Positions 1 through 10,667 of a DNA stretch of 64,000 nucleotides are shown here, piece by piece. This DNA comes from Zoroaster sp. YZ-2022 (taxonomy: Eukaryota > Echinodermata > Asteroidea > Forcipulatida > Zoroasteridae): positions 5,652,471 through 5,716,470 of the forward strand of contig CM055827.1 of NCBI GenBank assembly GCA_029582265.1. The letters are read 5' to 3'. How positions within the stretch are numbered: the first letter of the stretch is position 1; every line of letters begins with the position of its first letter. The translations under genes and the position numbers were made by a program. A model generated the notes under the pieces. It was given only the letters and a program-made list of their open reading frames with translations, searched no databases and was not told the origin of the DNA.

Positions 1-41
1 AGTGATTTTTGGGATGGACTTGTTCCCTACTTTAATAGGTG

Positions 42-311
42 CAGGCCTGTGATTTCTCAGGATTTTTTTTCCTGATTTCAGGATTTGTACAAATCTCCTT
101 TTGCCTCAAAATTGTCTTGAAAGAAGAGAAGTAGCTACCAAGGAAATAAAGAACTAACCTGTATTGTGCCCAAAACTATAGTTTCTTGTTTGTGGGGATG
201 TGGAGAGACTGTAAATCAGGTTCAGGAGGATTTTCCCTCTAGACCAAAGGGAGACACAGGCCTGCTACCCATTTTTCAGGATTTTTTTACTGTTATCAAA
301 GCACACCCCTG
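42..311 (+). mobile_element. CG6 element (CAGG...CCTG ends, 6-bp TSD)
   Basis: Starts CAGGCCTGTGATTTCTCAGG and ends in CACACCCCTG. TAGGTG lies directly outside both ends (36-41 and 312-317), a perfect 6-bp duplication. Non-coding, about 270 bp. The internal text (CAAATCTCC, GTAGCCTGTATTGTG-like, CTCTAGACCAAAGGGAGAC) recurs in about ten other copies in the window. Confidence 0.8.
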
Positions 312-456
312 TAGGTGGGTCTAAATACGGTAACACGCCCAATGTTTAGGGTTGTCCCTTCCAAAGTCCACCCTGTGTATATGTTTATTTATTGGGAGAT
401 TCTATTTGCATTAGTGTGTGAAATCTTAAATTAATCTCAATCAATCAGTTATTAAA

Positions 457-3108
457 CCCTAACCTTCCCAAATCCAAGGAGGGTCCATGGCCATCACAGA
501 TTAGAAACACATGTGTGCATACATGTCATGTGCTTCCTTTACTACTGAAGGATTTTGGAGGATTCAGGTTATGTGTAAGCAAATGGGCCTAGGGAGTTGG
601 GAAGGATTCAGGTTATGTGTAAGCAAATGGGCCTAGGGAGTTAGGAAGGATTCAGGTTATGTGTAAGCAAATGGGCCTAGGGAGTTAGGAAGGATTCAGG
701 TTATGTGTAAGTAAATGGGCCTAGGGAGTTAGGGAGGATTCAGGTTATGTGTAAGCAAATGGGCATAGGGAGTTAGGAAGGATTCAGGTTATGTGTAAGT
801 AAATGGGCCTAGGGAGTTAGGGAGGATTCAGGTTATGTGTAAACAAATGGGCCTAGGGAGTTAGGAAGGATTCAGGTTATGTGTAAGTAAATGGGCCTAG
901 GGAGTTAGGGAGGATTCAGGTTATGTGTAAACAAATGGGCCGAGGGAGTTAGGAAGGATTCAGGTTATGTGTAAGTAAATGGGCCTAGGGAGTTAGGGAG
1001 GATTCAGGTTATGTGTAAACAAATGGGCATAGGGAGTTAGGGAGGATTCAGGTTATGTGTAAACAAATGGGCCTAGGGAGTTAGGGAGGATTCAGGTTAT
1101 GTGTAAACAAATGGGCCTAGGGAGTTAGGAAGGATTCAGGTTATGTGTAAGCAAGTGGGCCTAGGGAGTTAGGAAGGATTCAGGTTATGTGTAAGCAAGT
1201 GGGCCTAGGGAGTTAGGAAGGATTCAGGTTATGTGTAAGCAAATGGGCCTAGGGAGTTAGGGAGGATTCAGGTTATGTGTAAGCAAATGGGCCGAGGGAG
1301 TTAGGAAGGATTCAGGTTATGTGTAAGGAAATGGGCCTAGGGAGTTAGGAAGGATTCAGGTTATGTGTAAGCAAATGGGCCTAGGGAGTTAGGGAGGATT
1401 CAGGTTATGTGTAAGCAAATGGGCCTAGGGAGTTAGGGAGGATTCAGGTTATGTGTAAGCAAATGGGCCTAGGGAGTTAGGGAGGATTCAGGTTATGTGT
1501 AAGCAAATGGGCATAGGGAGTTAGGAAGGATTCAGGTTATGTGTAAGCAAATGGGCATAGGGAGTTAGGGAGGATTCAGGTTATGTGTAAGCAAATGGGC
1601 CTAGGGAGTTAGGGAGGATTCAGGTTATGTGTAAGCAAATGGGCATAGGGAGTTAGGGAGGATTCAGGTTATGTGTAAGCAAATGGGCATAGGGAGTTAG
1701 GGAGGATTCAGGTTATGTGTAAGCAAATGGGCCGAGGGAGTTAGGAAGGATTCAGGTTATGTGTAAGGAAATGGGCCTAGGGAGTTAGGAAGGATTCAGG
1801 TTATGTGTAAGCAAATGGGCCTAGGGAGTTAGGGAGGATTCAGGTTATGTGTAAGCAAATGGGCCTAGGGAGTTAGGGAGGATTCAGGTTATGTGTAAGC
1901 AAATGGGCCTAAGGAGTTAGGGAGGATTCAGGTTATGTGTAAGCAAATGGGCATAGGGAGTTAGGAAGGATTCAGGTTATGTGTAAGCAAATGGGCATAG
2001 GGAGTTAGGGAGGATTCAGGTTATGTGTAAGCAAATGGGCCTAGGGAGTTAGGGAGGATTCAGGTTATGTGTAAGCAAATGGGCCTAGGGAGTTAGGAAG
2101 GATTCAGGTTATGTGTAAGCAAATGGGCCTAGGGAGTTAGGAAGGATTCAGGTTATGTGTAAGCAAATGGGCCTAGGGAGTTAGGAAGGATTCAGGTTAT
2201 GTGTAAGCAAATGGGCCTAGGGAGTTAGGAAGGATTCAGGTTATGTGTAAGCAAATGTGCCTAGGGAGTTAGGAAGGATTCAGGTTATGTGTAAGCAAAT
2301 GTGCCTAGGGAGTTAGGAAGGATTCAGGTTATGTGTAAGCAAATGTGCCTAGGGAGTTAGGAAGGATTCAGGTTATGTGTAAGCAAATGTGCCTAGGGAG
2401 TTAGGAAGGATTCAGGTTATGTGTAAGCAAATGTGCCTAGGGAGTTAGGAAGGATTCAGGTTATGTGTAAGCAAATGGGCCTAGGGAGTTAGGGAGGATT
2501 CAGGTTATGTGTAAACAAATGGGCCTAGGGAGTTAGGAAGGATTCAGGTTATGTGTAAACAAATGGGCCTAGGGAGTTAGGGAGGATTCAGGTTATGTGT
2601 AAGGAAATGGGCCTAGGGAGTTAGGAAGGATTCAGGTTATGTGTAAGCAAATGGGCCTAGGGAGTTAGGGAGGATTCAGGTTATGTGTAAGCAAATGGGC
2701 CGAGGGAGTTAGGAAGGATTCAGGTTATGTGTAAGCAAATGGGCCTAGGGAGTTAGGAAGGATTCAGGTTATGTGTAAGCAAATGGGCCTAGGGAGTTAG
2801 GAAGGATTCAGGTTATGTGTAAGCAAATGGGCCTAGGGAGTTAGGAAGGATTCAGGTTATGTGTAAGCAAATGTGCCTAGGGAGTTAGGAAGGATTCAGG
2901 TTATGTGTAAGCAAATGTGCCTAGGGAGTTAGGAAGGATTCAGGTTATGTGTAAGCAAATGTGCCTAGGGAGTTAGGAAGGATTCAGGTTATGTGTAAAC
3001 AAATGGGCATAGGGAGTTAGGAAGGATTCAGGTTATGTGTAAGCAAATGGGCCTAGGGAGTTAGGAAGGATTCAGGTTATATGTGTAAGCAAATGGGCCG
3101 AGGGAGTT
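457..3108 (+). mobile_element. PB-1 element swollen by a 44-bp minisatellite
   Basis: Left end is TTAA followed by ACCCTAACCTTCCCAAATCC, as in the copies at 8463 and (reversed) 23151. Then come the shared family text around GGTCCATGGCC and GTGCTTCCTTTACT, and the tandem array. The right end stops at GGGAGTTAA, lacking the usual GGGTTAA terminus, probably lost during array expansion. Confidence 0.7.
560..3108 (+). repeat. 44-bp minisatellite, about 58 copies
   Basis: The unit begins GGATTCAGGTTATGTGTAAG and continues with CAAATGGGCCTAGGGAGTTA then GGAA or GGGA. Copies differ at a few fixed sites (GGGCC/GTGCC/GGGCA/GGCCGA; AAGC/AAAC/AAGT/AAGG). Marked units starting near 1291 and 1731 show about 7-8 units repeated in the same order at an offset of 440 bp (10 units), so blocks were duplicated as well as single units. 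One unit near 3080 has an extra AT. Confidence 0.97.
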
Positions 3109-3701
3109 AATGTTCACCAGTAAAGGGTGCCCCCACGAAATAAACTTCCATAGAAACCAATGCTAAATACACAATATTAAAAAATCATTAAGAAATACTA
3201 CAAAGTCTTAAATTTGTAAAAAATAAAAAATAAATATCTATATTGATGTCTAACCTTTTTATTTTATTCTCAATTTAATGTGGATTGTCCAGAAGCCTGT
3301 CGAGTTATTCTTATCCCAATGGAAACCACCCTCTACACTGGTGAGAATGCCCACACTGAAAAGCATCCATTTTTGGAAAAAGTGCTTACATGCTTGAAAT
3401 CGAATTAGGACCACTTTTTCAGGGCATATTGGATCCAAAATACTCAAAGTCAAGGACCCCCAGTTCATGATATTGGACCATTTTAACACAATCCCTCAAG
3501 TGAATGGGCCTCAAATCTTTGATTTTTAGAAAAATTTGGGGATATATACAAATTATGATAAACAGCTTAGCGCATGAATTTGTCACTAGTTAGTTTGGTG
3601 AATCGTTAAAGTTTATGCTTACCCTTGGAGGAGTACAGTGCCCTATTTGGTAGATGGACACCCAGTTTATTTGCAAAAAATACATGCAAAACTGTATTTT
3701 A

Positions 3702-3972
3702 CAGGCTTGTGATTTCTCCGGATTTTGTACAAATCACCCTTTACCTCGACATGTTCTTGAAAGAAGAGAAGTAGTCACCAAGGAAAGAAAGAAGTAGCCT
3801 GTATTGTGTCTAAACCTCTAGTTTCTTGTTTGTGGTGATGTAGAGAGTCTGTAAATCTTCCAAAATTAAACAGCCAGGAGGTTCAGGGGGCTTTGTCCTC
3901 TAGACCAAAGGGAGACCCAGGCCCACTACCCATTTTCAGTTTTTTTCCCCCCTTTTGTCTAATCACACCCTG
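3702..3972 (+). mobile_element. CG6 element
   Basis: CAGGCTTGTGATTTCTCCGG to CACACCCTG, flanked on both sides by ATTTTA (3696-3701 and 3973-3978). This is the cleanest 6-bp duplication in the family. Confidence 0.85.
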
Positions 3973-4606
3973 ATTTTATACATTTGGAACATCCTTTGTT
4001 TTCAAAGAATAACCAATTCGAACGCTCTACATGTATTTAAAAAGTACTGGTTATACTGGTGGATATAATGTTCATACTGTGTACGTAATTAGAAAAAGCC
4101 AGTTGTTAGATTCATTTGAATAATGTCTGATACACTGACTAAAGTCAGTGCCAAGTGCATATTTCAATTTGGATCACCCAGAGAAACTGTACCTGTAAAC
4201 CATGTGGGGCGAGCTCTTGCATAGTTCACTTTACAGTTTACAATAAAGGTACTAGACTTTTGCAAGTAGCAGATAATTTTACTAAGCAAATATTTTTGGC
4301 TTAGCTAATATGAAACAGACAACCAGCCAGGGTCTGTACATTGCATATGTGAAAAATTCACTGGTATCCTTAAAAACCTTCTAAGCAGTTGTTTCTTAAG
4401 CATTTGTTTCTAAGCATATTTGTAATTGTCATCTTATAGAAAACATGAACTGTATTACAATGAAATGGACCATGGCTGTGATCCATGTTCTACATTTGAA
4501 TGTATACAAACAAAGCTTAATACATTTTAATTGTTTTCTTGCTATAAATGACCTGCATGTACAACAAAATGGTTGCCACCCAATCATAAACATAAAAGTC
4601 CTCTAA

Positions 4607-4916
4607 CCCTCCTACACATTGAGGCCACTCCGATCCACAAAATTCTGTTCTTGAGCAACCTTCAGTACATACATGTACAAGCCTGCTGTCCTTTCCAAGT
4701 AATCTTACAAAATCAACTGTGTGCCACCCAAGGCCACTGTAAATGTTTGAACATATTAGTATGGCCTACAATGTATCGATGGGAGGCCACTTTACCCTGT
4801 AATCTCAGTGGTGTGACATTGCACAGAAGCGTAACCATAGGAGGCCACTGGCAACAGCTAATGGCTTGGAGTGGCCTGAATGGGTTGTTTCAAAAATTGC
4901 ACTGATTGTAGGAGGG
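4607..4916. mobile_element. PB-4c element (CCCTCCTA ends)
   Basis: Starts CTAA+CCCTCCTAC and ends GTAGGAGGG+TTTTTAA. The inside repeats GGCCACT in both orientations at least five times. Non-coding; a 110-codon frame inside is chance. It shares termini but not interior with PB-4a and PB-4b. Confidence 0.6.
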
Positions 4917-5085
4917 TTTTTAATGTATATATAGGATTGACGTTGTCTGGGTACCACCAGGGAGTACCCTAGGTGACAACTTCTTCAGCCAAAATAAACT
5001 GTTGGTTTCTTTCCACACATGTACACACTTACAAAGTATATGGTTACATTTATAGATAATTTACTGGTAGTGTACAAACACTTAA

Positions 5086-5298
5086 AGGGAAAATATCACG
5101 ATCAACACGGCATGGAATCAAAGTGCTAGTTTTAGATTAACTCAGTGACTGAAAATAATACCGAACATGGTAAGGTCATATTACCGTTGCTGCTGCATAA
5201 ATGAGCCGGTAATTTTCAGTCAGTGTGTTTATCTCAAACTAGGACACCGATTCCATGCCCTGCTGAAAATCTGCTCGGATCGTGACGATTCTGTCCAT
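5086..5298. mobile_element. PB-2 element
   Basis: Flanked by TTAA on both sides (5082-5085, 5299-5302). Ends AGGGAAAATATCACGATCA and its inverted counterpart GATCGTGACGATTCTGTCC. A second, internal inverted repeat is built from CAGTGACTGAAAATAATACC. Confidence 0.75.
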
Positions 5299-5450
5299 TT
5301 AAAAGATTTTAAGGGCAGCAGTTGTCATGACTGTTCACCTTCTGGTTATGATTGTACTTCTACTGGTAGTCTGGGACTGGTACTGTTACCTCCGAATTTG
5401 ACCTTATTAAGGTCATCTGACCATTTTATGACATTCATTCATACAAGGTT

Positions 5451-6505
5451 CAGGGCTCTCAAAGTTTAGAGGAGTAGGAGGGTACAAGAAAGAAAGTAGG
5501 AGGGTGCAGACAAATGGGCAAAGCCCATTTGCCGGCCTTGCCAGGCGCCACGTTCCGGAAAGGCGGGATCAGGCCTCCCCAGAAAAAATTTGAAAATTGT
5601 ACTCTCTGAGGTGCATGTTTGAGGCCCTCAAGAGGCATTTGGAGGGTTATTTCCAACCCATGGAAAACAGAAAAAATTAAGAGTCTGAAGTACACTTTCC
5701 AGACTGAGGCCTTTTCCCCGTAATCCACGCAATTCACGCATCTAGCGTGCCTCTCTCTCGCTTCGTCGCCATTTCTGCACGCACGGCTGGTGCATCATAC
5801 AGCGAGCTACATTCAGCGGCCCACGTATACGTGACTGTGTACGTGTCAGAAGTACAGGTATGTGTGTGATCAGAGTGCGTGCATATATAATTATAGCAAG
5901 TTGACATGGACGTTCATGTCACAAAACACGTGTTGAAGAATGTCATTGGTCGATCAAAGGCGATGTGGGCGGAACGAACTCGTTGTGCATGCCGCGCCCC
6001 TGCCTAATTCTAAATAAGGATATCCCGTAAATGTAAATAACTGCTCTGGAAAATAAAAATAACTGCTCTCGAAAATATAAATAACTGCTCTCGAAAATAT
6101 AAATAACTGCTCTCGAAAATAAAAATAACTGCTCTGGAAAATATAAATAACTGCTCTCGAAAATATAAATAACTGCTCTGGAAAATAAAAATAACTGCTC
6201 TAGAAAATATAAATAGCGGTAAAACTGAAAGTTACTAAAAATAGACTGCGCGTCCTATGGCCTTTGTGAAACGGGGCCATTCCGCTATCAGGCCTGTAAT
6301 CGTTGTACATAAAATAAGACAAGGCCCGCAACCAAAATTTTGTTTCGTAAAGATCCCGAAAATAAAAATAACTGCTCTCGAAAATAAAAATAACTGCTCT
6401 CGAAAATAAAAATAACTGCTCTCGAAAATAAAAATAACTGCTCTCGAAAATAAAATGACGATGGCACTAATGGGCTTTTGTAATCCCCTACTTTTGAGAG
6501 CCCTG
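5451..6505. mobile_element. CAGGGCTCTCAAA-ended element, 1.06 kb, 6-bp TSD
   Basis: Perfect TIR CAGGGCTCTCAAA at both ends with AAGGTT repeated outside (5445-5450 and 6506-6511). No transposase frame. GC-richer 5500-6010 contains palindromic and CpG-containing sequence; 6040-6455 holds two 22-bp arrays. The CAGG...CCTG ends and 6-bp duplication group it with CG6. Confidence 0.75.
6040..6215. repeat. 22-bp tandem repeat, about 8 copies
   Basis: Unit AAAATAAAAATAACTGCTCT plus CG or GG. A second block of about five copies lies at 6355-6455 after a 140-bp spacer with unrelated sequence. The reading frames over it (FREQLFLF-type peptides) are products of the repeat. Confidence 0.92.
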
Positions 6506-6649
6506 AAGGTTTAACTGGAGACAATTGTCCATGAAAAATCAGGAAATGTCAGATCATGAATGCCAGTCTATCTGTGCACTGATTGTGGAAGCTGATAACA
6601 AAGCACCTTCCTTAGTGGAAACTCATTCTACATGTAGTTAGTAAACATA

Positions 6650-6790
6650 CTGTAGGAGTTGTACCCCCAGTTCTTTTCAGAACTAATTACTACTCAATTG
6701 AGATTCCACATGGTGTCACCGCAATCAGTCTTACTTATCATCCTCACCATGCAAAGCTACAAGTTTTACCAAACATACTGTATGTCGATT
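6650..6790. repeat. Interspersed repeat shared with 49440-49550
   Basis: AGTTCTTTTCAGAACTAAT, ACTCAATTGAGA, ATGGTGTCACCGCAAT and CCATGCAAAGCTACAAG occur in the same order at 49447-49540, and in weaker form at 15160-15275 and 58490-58560. Type unknown; AGTTCTTTTCAGAACT is a small palindrome. Confidence 0.7.
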
Positions 6791-7382
6791 CTTCCAGGTC
6801 ATGATATATGTGACCCGACGGTACGAAATGAGTTGGATGTCGCAAATGCCTGAAATTTAGTTTTTGTTTTTTTGTTTTCGAAAGAAATAAGTAGAAAAAC
6901 GTAGATAAATCTACCCAACTAAAAAATCCCGAAACAAAATCAGAAAATGTTCAAAATTCTGATTTTCTTTACCATGTTGAATCAAGAATGTTCCAAAATT
7001 ACTCAGCAAATGATCGTTTTGTCCCTTATTTGGCCTTAGAATGCCCGGTCCTCACTGTATGTTTGCAGCCATGTTGACTTAAAACACCTGGTTGCTATGG
7101 AAGAATGATATAAAATAAAACCAGAAATCAAGCCCAGACTTAAACATGCGATATTCCGGTTTTTTAGTTTTCTGGCAGTGCAGGCCGAGGTAATGTGTTT
7201 ATGGTATAACTTCCGTATTTTTTAACATATGAACATAATTTTTTTATCAAATGGAAGAGGAGAATATGCTCTTTCAGGACCACATAAAAACTTGATTTGT
7301 GCCGACATCACCTTAAGACTCATTTCGTGGGAATAACATGCTAGAAATGTCCGTGGATGTACGTTCAGACTGAGGGGAGTTG

Positions 7383-7823
7383 ACTGCGACAATATCGTCA
7401 CGATCAGAGTAGACATTCGACAGGGCATGGAATCGCTGTCCTAGTTTTAGATGAACTCAGTGACTGAAAATAATAACGCACGGACACGCACTGGCATCAG
7501 CCACGTTAAATATGATCGTATCGCGTACTGTTATCTAGGCCAGCGTGCACTCGTGGGGTATTATTTTCAGTTGCAGGCCTGATACTATATGGAGGCAATG
7601 GAGGCAATTGCCTTGGTGCACCCTGGTCATTGCTTTGGTGCCCCTTGAAGTGTTACAATAGAAATTTACATTTTCGTCATAGAGGTGCCCTTAACCTAGC
7701 TTAAATTGCCTTGCCCCTACCAATAGATAGTATCAGGCCTGCAGTCGCTAAGTTCATCTAAAACTAGGACACTGATTCCATGCCCTGTCACAAGTCTGCT
7801 CTGGTCGGGACGGTATTGTCCCT
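7383..7823. mobile_element. PB-2 element split by a smaller insertion
   Basis: Left half (GACAATATCGTCACGATCAG, GGGCATGGAATCG) and right half (GATTCCATGCCCTGTC, GTATTGTCCCTTTAA) match intact PB-2 copies. The right end has TTAA at 7824-7827. The interruption is at 7575-7741. Confidence 0.7.
7575..7741. mobile_element. Small CAGGCCTGATACTAT-ended element nested in PB-2
   Basis: Inverted ends CAGGCCTGATACTAT; the outside reads CAGTTG on the left and CAGTCG on the right, a 5/6 match. Intact PB-2 copies read CAGTCACTGAG at this point, giving the pre-insertion state. Centre has GGAGGCAATGGAGGCAATTG. Confidence 0.65.
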
Positions 7824-8113
7824 TTAATCTTGCTACTGGTAATCCTATCCTAGCTGTGGCTCAGCAGTTATTCCCATTACCTCAGATGGAACAGGGATAT
7901 GGTTACAGCAAGACTCAAGTTGTGTTTGAACTTGTCATGGGATTATTACTGGGCGCAATTAGGATTGGATGACTGGGCGTAACTCACTTGAACCTGAATA
8001 CACTTTTGGTAAGCGGTCGTCTTGTGCGACCTTCGGTACTTCGTGAAGATCAAGAAATGTGTAGAAACCATTATGTGAAAGTGTCAGCTGGATTACAATG
8101 TACATGTTGGTTA

Positions 8114-8437
8114 GGCCCCCAAAAATAGTCTACGGTTTCTTGTTTCCGCGCACGTTATATCTCAGACCCGCGCATCAGCATTTTAGTTTTCTTATTTTTT
8201 TGGCTATGAAACGGTGTCCAATTGCAGCTAAAATTGCTAGATCGATTGGAATTCTGCCGTGCTGGGTGCATGTATGAACGTTTGCCTGATTTGTGAGGCC
8301 GCTGTTAGCCACCATACTTTGTGTATGGGAAATGTGGTGTGGTTCCATTAACCGCATGCTCAGTATTTAACTGGTTGGCAAAAAAAAGATTATCAACAAA
8401 AAGCGTGTCACCGCACCGATTTTGAAGCTGACCTATG
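8114..8437 (-). mobile_element. GGCC(A)n element, reverse copy, one end missing
   Basis: Reverse-oriented relative of 34448-34820: it shares GCGCATCAGCATTT, GCAGCTAAAATTGCTAGAT, GCCGTGCTG, CCATACTTTGTGTATGG and, near 8405-8437, CACCGATTTTGAAGCTGACC. The TIR at the right end is absent. Confidence 0.65.
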
Positions 8438-8462
8438 ACCCAGGGGTCTTACATTTGCCTAA

Positions 8463-8852
8463 CCCTAACCTTCCCAAATCCTCCAAAATCCTCTTTGCCA
8501 AAGTGAAGGATTTTGAAGAATTGAGGTTACATGCTACATGCTCTTTGCTAAAGTGAAGGATTTTGGAGGATTGAGGTTATTAGGCATACTTGCCTTTCCA
8601 TGGTACATGTACATGTATGTTTGTAGTGATTGCAAGGTCAGTGCTTGGGTCAGTGGACACTGTTCATTGCTCCATGCATGCAGGGAGGGTCCTTGGCCAT
8701 GTACATGTACAGTGTATCACAGATTAGAAACACGTGTGTGCAAACATGTCATGTGCTTGCTTTACTGAAGGATTTTGGAGGATTTTGGAGGATTTTGGAG
8801 GATTTTGGAGGATTCAGGTTATGTGTACGCAAATGGGCCTAGGGAGTTAGGG
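8463..8852 (+). mobile_element. PB-1 element with a single 44-bp unit
   Basis: CCCTAACCTTCCCAAATCCTCC at left; GGGAGTTAGGG then TTAA (8853-8856) at right. It contains one 44-bp unit (GGATTCAGGTTATGTGTACG...), preceded by GGATTTTGGA repeated four times (8768-8810). It is the unexpanded counterpart of 457-3108 and 22339-23151. Confidence 0.75.
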
Positions 8853-9285
8853 TTAAGATAATTTTGAAAATTCATGTTGGTTTTTTTACCGTATATCAAT
8901 AGCTTTACGCAGGATGGTGATCAATTTTAACTGGCATATGGTTTTTTTTTAATAATAAAATGTAAGCACTTTGTGCAAAATAATTTCTCAGGGTGATTGG
9001 TTTTGCATACATGTACTCATGTACCAAATAGCAACTTCTTAACATAAAGTGCCCTTTTGGATTGAATTCCATTATTTCGTTATTTACCGAAGGTATTCCT
9101 TGCCTTCAAATGGACACAACATGGTTTGGATTAGTGGGTTTGTCCATGCCACTTAAACATTCCGACGTCAGGCAAGGGGGACATTAATTGAACTTGTCGT
9201 AATTCCACTGCACAGCATGGTGGCAAAGAGTGGATTAAATAAACAGCCTAAAGGGGAATTTTTTGTTTGTATTTATATTTTTCAG

Positions 9286-9338
9286 ACAAAGGATCATCAG
9301 TTAAGTACAAAAGCAGAGCCTCCACGATGGACGGAAGT
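9286..9338 (+). CDS. PIP5K1: PIP5K1 exon 1 (possible start codon)
   Basis: Bounded by a pyrimidine-rich acceptor (TATTTTTCAG) and donor AGT|GTAAGT. The ATG at 9327 is in a good initiation context (A at -3, G at +4) and encodes MDGS before the intron, phase 0 into exon 2. The same frame has no stop back to 9286, and the exon starts with an acceptor, so either the exon carries 5' UTR plus a short coding end, or translation starts in an upstream exon outside the window. The N-terminus of type I PIP5Ks is poorly conserved, so homology cannot decide. The exon itself rests on splice signals and frame compatibility only. Confidence 0.62.
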
Positions 9339-9415
9339 GTAAGTGTAATTCAGAGTTTGTCATTAAACACATACGTAAATTTATATTTATTTTAAAACTG
9401 GCAAAAAAGACTTAA

Positions 9416-9630
9416 AGGTACAATATCGTCACGATCAACAGGGCATGGAATCAGAGTGCTAGTTTTAGGTTAACTCAGTGACTGAAAATAATACCCCTTA
9501 GATAAGGCCATATTATTTTTGCTGCTGCATAAATGAGCCAGTAAATTTCAGTCACTGTGTTTTTCTTTTACTAGGACACTGATTCCATGCCCTGTTGAAA
9601 GTCTCCTCTGATCGTGACGATAGTGTCCCT
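9416..9630. mobile_element. PB-2 element
   Basis: TTAA on both sides (9412-9415, 9631-9634); ends AGGTACAATATCGTCACGAT and GATCGTGACGATAGTGTCCC. It begins 77 bp downstream of exon 1. Confidence 0.82.
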
Positions 9631-9782
9631 TTAATTTTACAGACCAGATCAACCCTCCTCAATGTGCTTTTCTTGAAGTTTTATTTTTAAAGTGAGAAAG
9701 AAAAACTTAGGCATAGTTAAATTAAAAGTAGAATTGAATTTGTTTGCAATATTTAACAGTATCAGAAACAAAACTTATTTAA

Positions 9783-10111
9783 CCCTCCTACTAAGTAATT
9801 GACCATTTGAAACCATTCAAAATTTCCACTTACCAAAATGCCCATTGGTTTTGTACACACATGGTGATACCATTTTAACAGTGTTGGTAGTAAGCTTTAC
9901 TACCATTCACATCCAATCAAATGCATAGAGGGTCCATTGATTCACCACTTAGAAGTATCCAAACAAGGTTTTGTATTAGCTGACCTACCATTCAAAACCA
10001 TTTGGGTGGAATCAATACTGTACATAGTTATTTCACCATTCAAAACCACAAAAGCGAATGGTTTCAAATGGTGCATCAACTTGTATGAAAAAGGTACCAG
10101 AAATAGGAGGG
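9783..10111 (+). mobile_element. PB-4b element
   Basis: TTAA at 9779-9782 and 10112-10115; ends CCCTCCTACT / ATAGGAGGG. Filled with reiterated AAACCATT/ACCATTCAAA motifs in both orientations. A second copy in the opposite orientation lies at 51989-52353. The 112-codon frame inside is not a gene. Confidence 0.8.
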
Positions 10112-10577
10112 TTAAATATCACAATTGGAAGTGTTGTAATTGCACAAAGGAGGTTTCACTTCATTATAGTCTGACCAATCGTATCCCTCAATATTTCAAT
10201 TACAAATGGTTTCATTTGTGCAGTTCTGTTTTCCTTCAGTGTTGGCAAAATTTGAAAGGAAAAAATAAAATTTGAGCAAATATAGTATTTTCACAACTAT
10301 GTATCTGAAATTTTGGAAATGTGCAAAGTTTGGAAGGGAAAAAAAAGTCTGTATCTGAGATTGATTTTGGTACTTATTCTAGCAAATTTGTTGTTGAGTC
10401 ATTGTAATAGTAAGCGTGTTTGACTTAAATTTAAAAGAAATTTAAATGGAGTCCGGAAGTGCTATTCTTGTACTTGCGTACTTCTTACATTCAAATAACA
10501 TAAGCATGGTTGCATCCTCAAGTAAGTCATCATCAAAGTAACCGAGTAATTGTCTCTTCTTGTTGTTCTCTTCACAG

Positions 10578-10667
10578 AGTCCAGTTTTGGAGGGGCCGAC
10601 AACCCCAAGACAGAAGAAGATAGGCCACAGGAGGGTAGACGTCCTGGGCGAAACCACCTACAAGAAG
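10578..10667 (+). CDS. PIP5K1: PIP5K1 exon 2
   Basis: 90 bp, phase 0 at both ends, acceptor TCTTCACAG and donor AAG|GTTAGT. It encodes a proline-containing lead and the conserved type I entry motif KKIGHRRVDVLGETTYKK, the segment just before the lipid-kinase fold. Human type I enzymes have KKxGHRxVDxxGETTYKK at the same place. From the ATG at 9327 this is residues 5-34. A second AG two bases later would shift the frame, so the first AG is used. Confidence 0.95.

Larger units (their letters stand above)
1..9285. other. 5' flank or upstream intron of PIP5K1, repeat-rich
   Basis: No convincing coding exon was found. Listed elements cover much of it. The stretches 312-456, 3109-3695, 3973-4606, 4917-5085, 6506-7382, 7824-8113 and 8853-9285 show no gene and no repeat I can classify, apart from 6650-6790. 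Because exon 1 is open upstream of its ATG, this region may be an intron rather than promoter; no core promoter was recognised. Confidence 0.6.
9339..10577 (+). other. PIP5K1 intron 1
   Basis: Contains one PB-2 and one PB-4b element; 10112-10577 shows nothing recognisable. Confidence 0.7.

Noticed and set aside
560..3108. CRISPR-like array
   Set aside because: Direct 44-bp head-to-tail repeats with no unique spacers, in a eukaryotic intron-rich context.
1..3110. Interstitial telomere from CCCTAA/TTAGGG-like words in the array and at PB-1 ends
   Set aside because: The words are single (TTAGG within a 44-bp unit, CCCTAACC in TIRs), not consecutive hexamer repeats.
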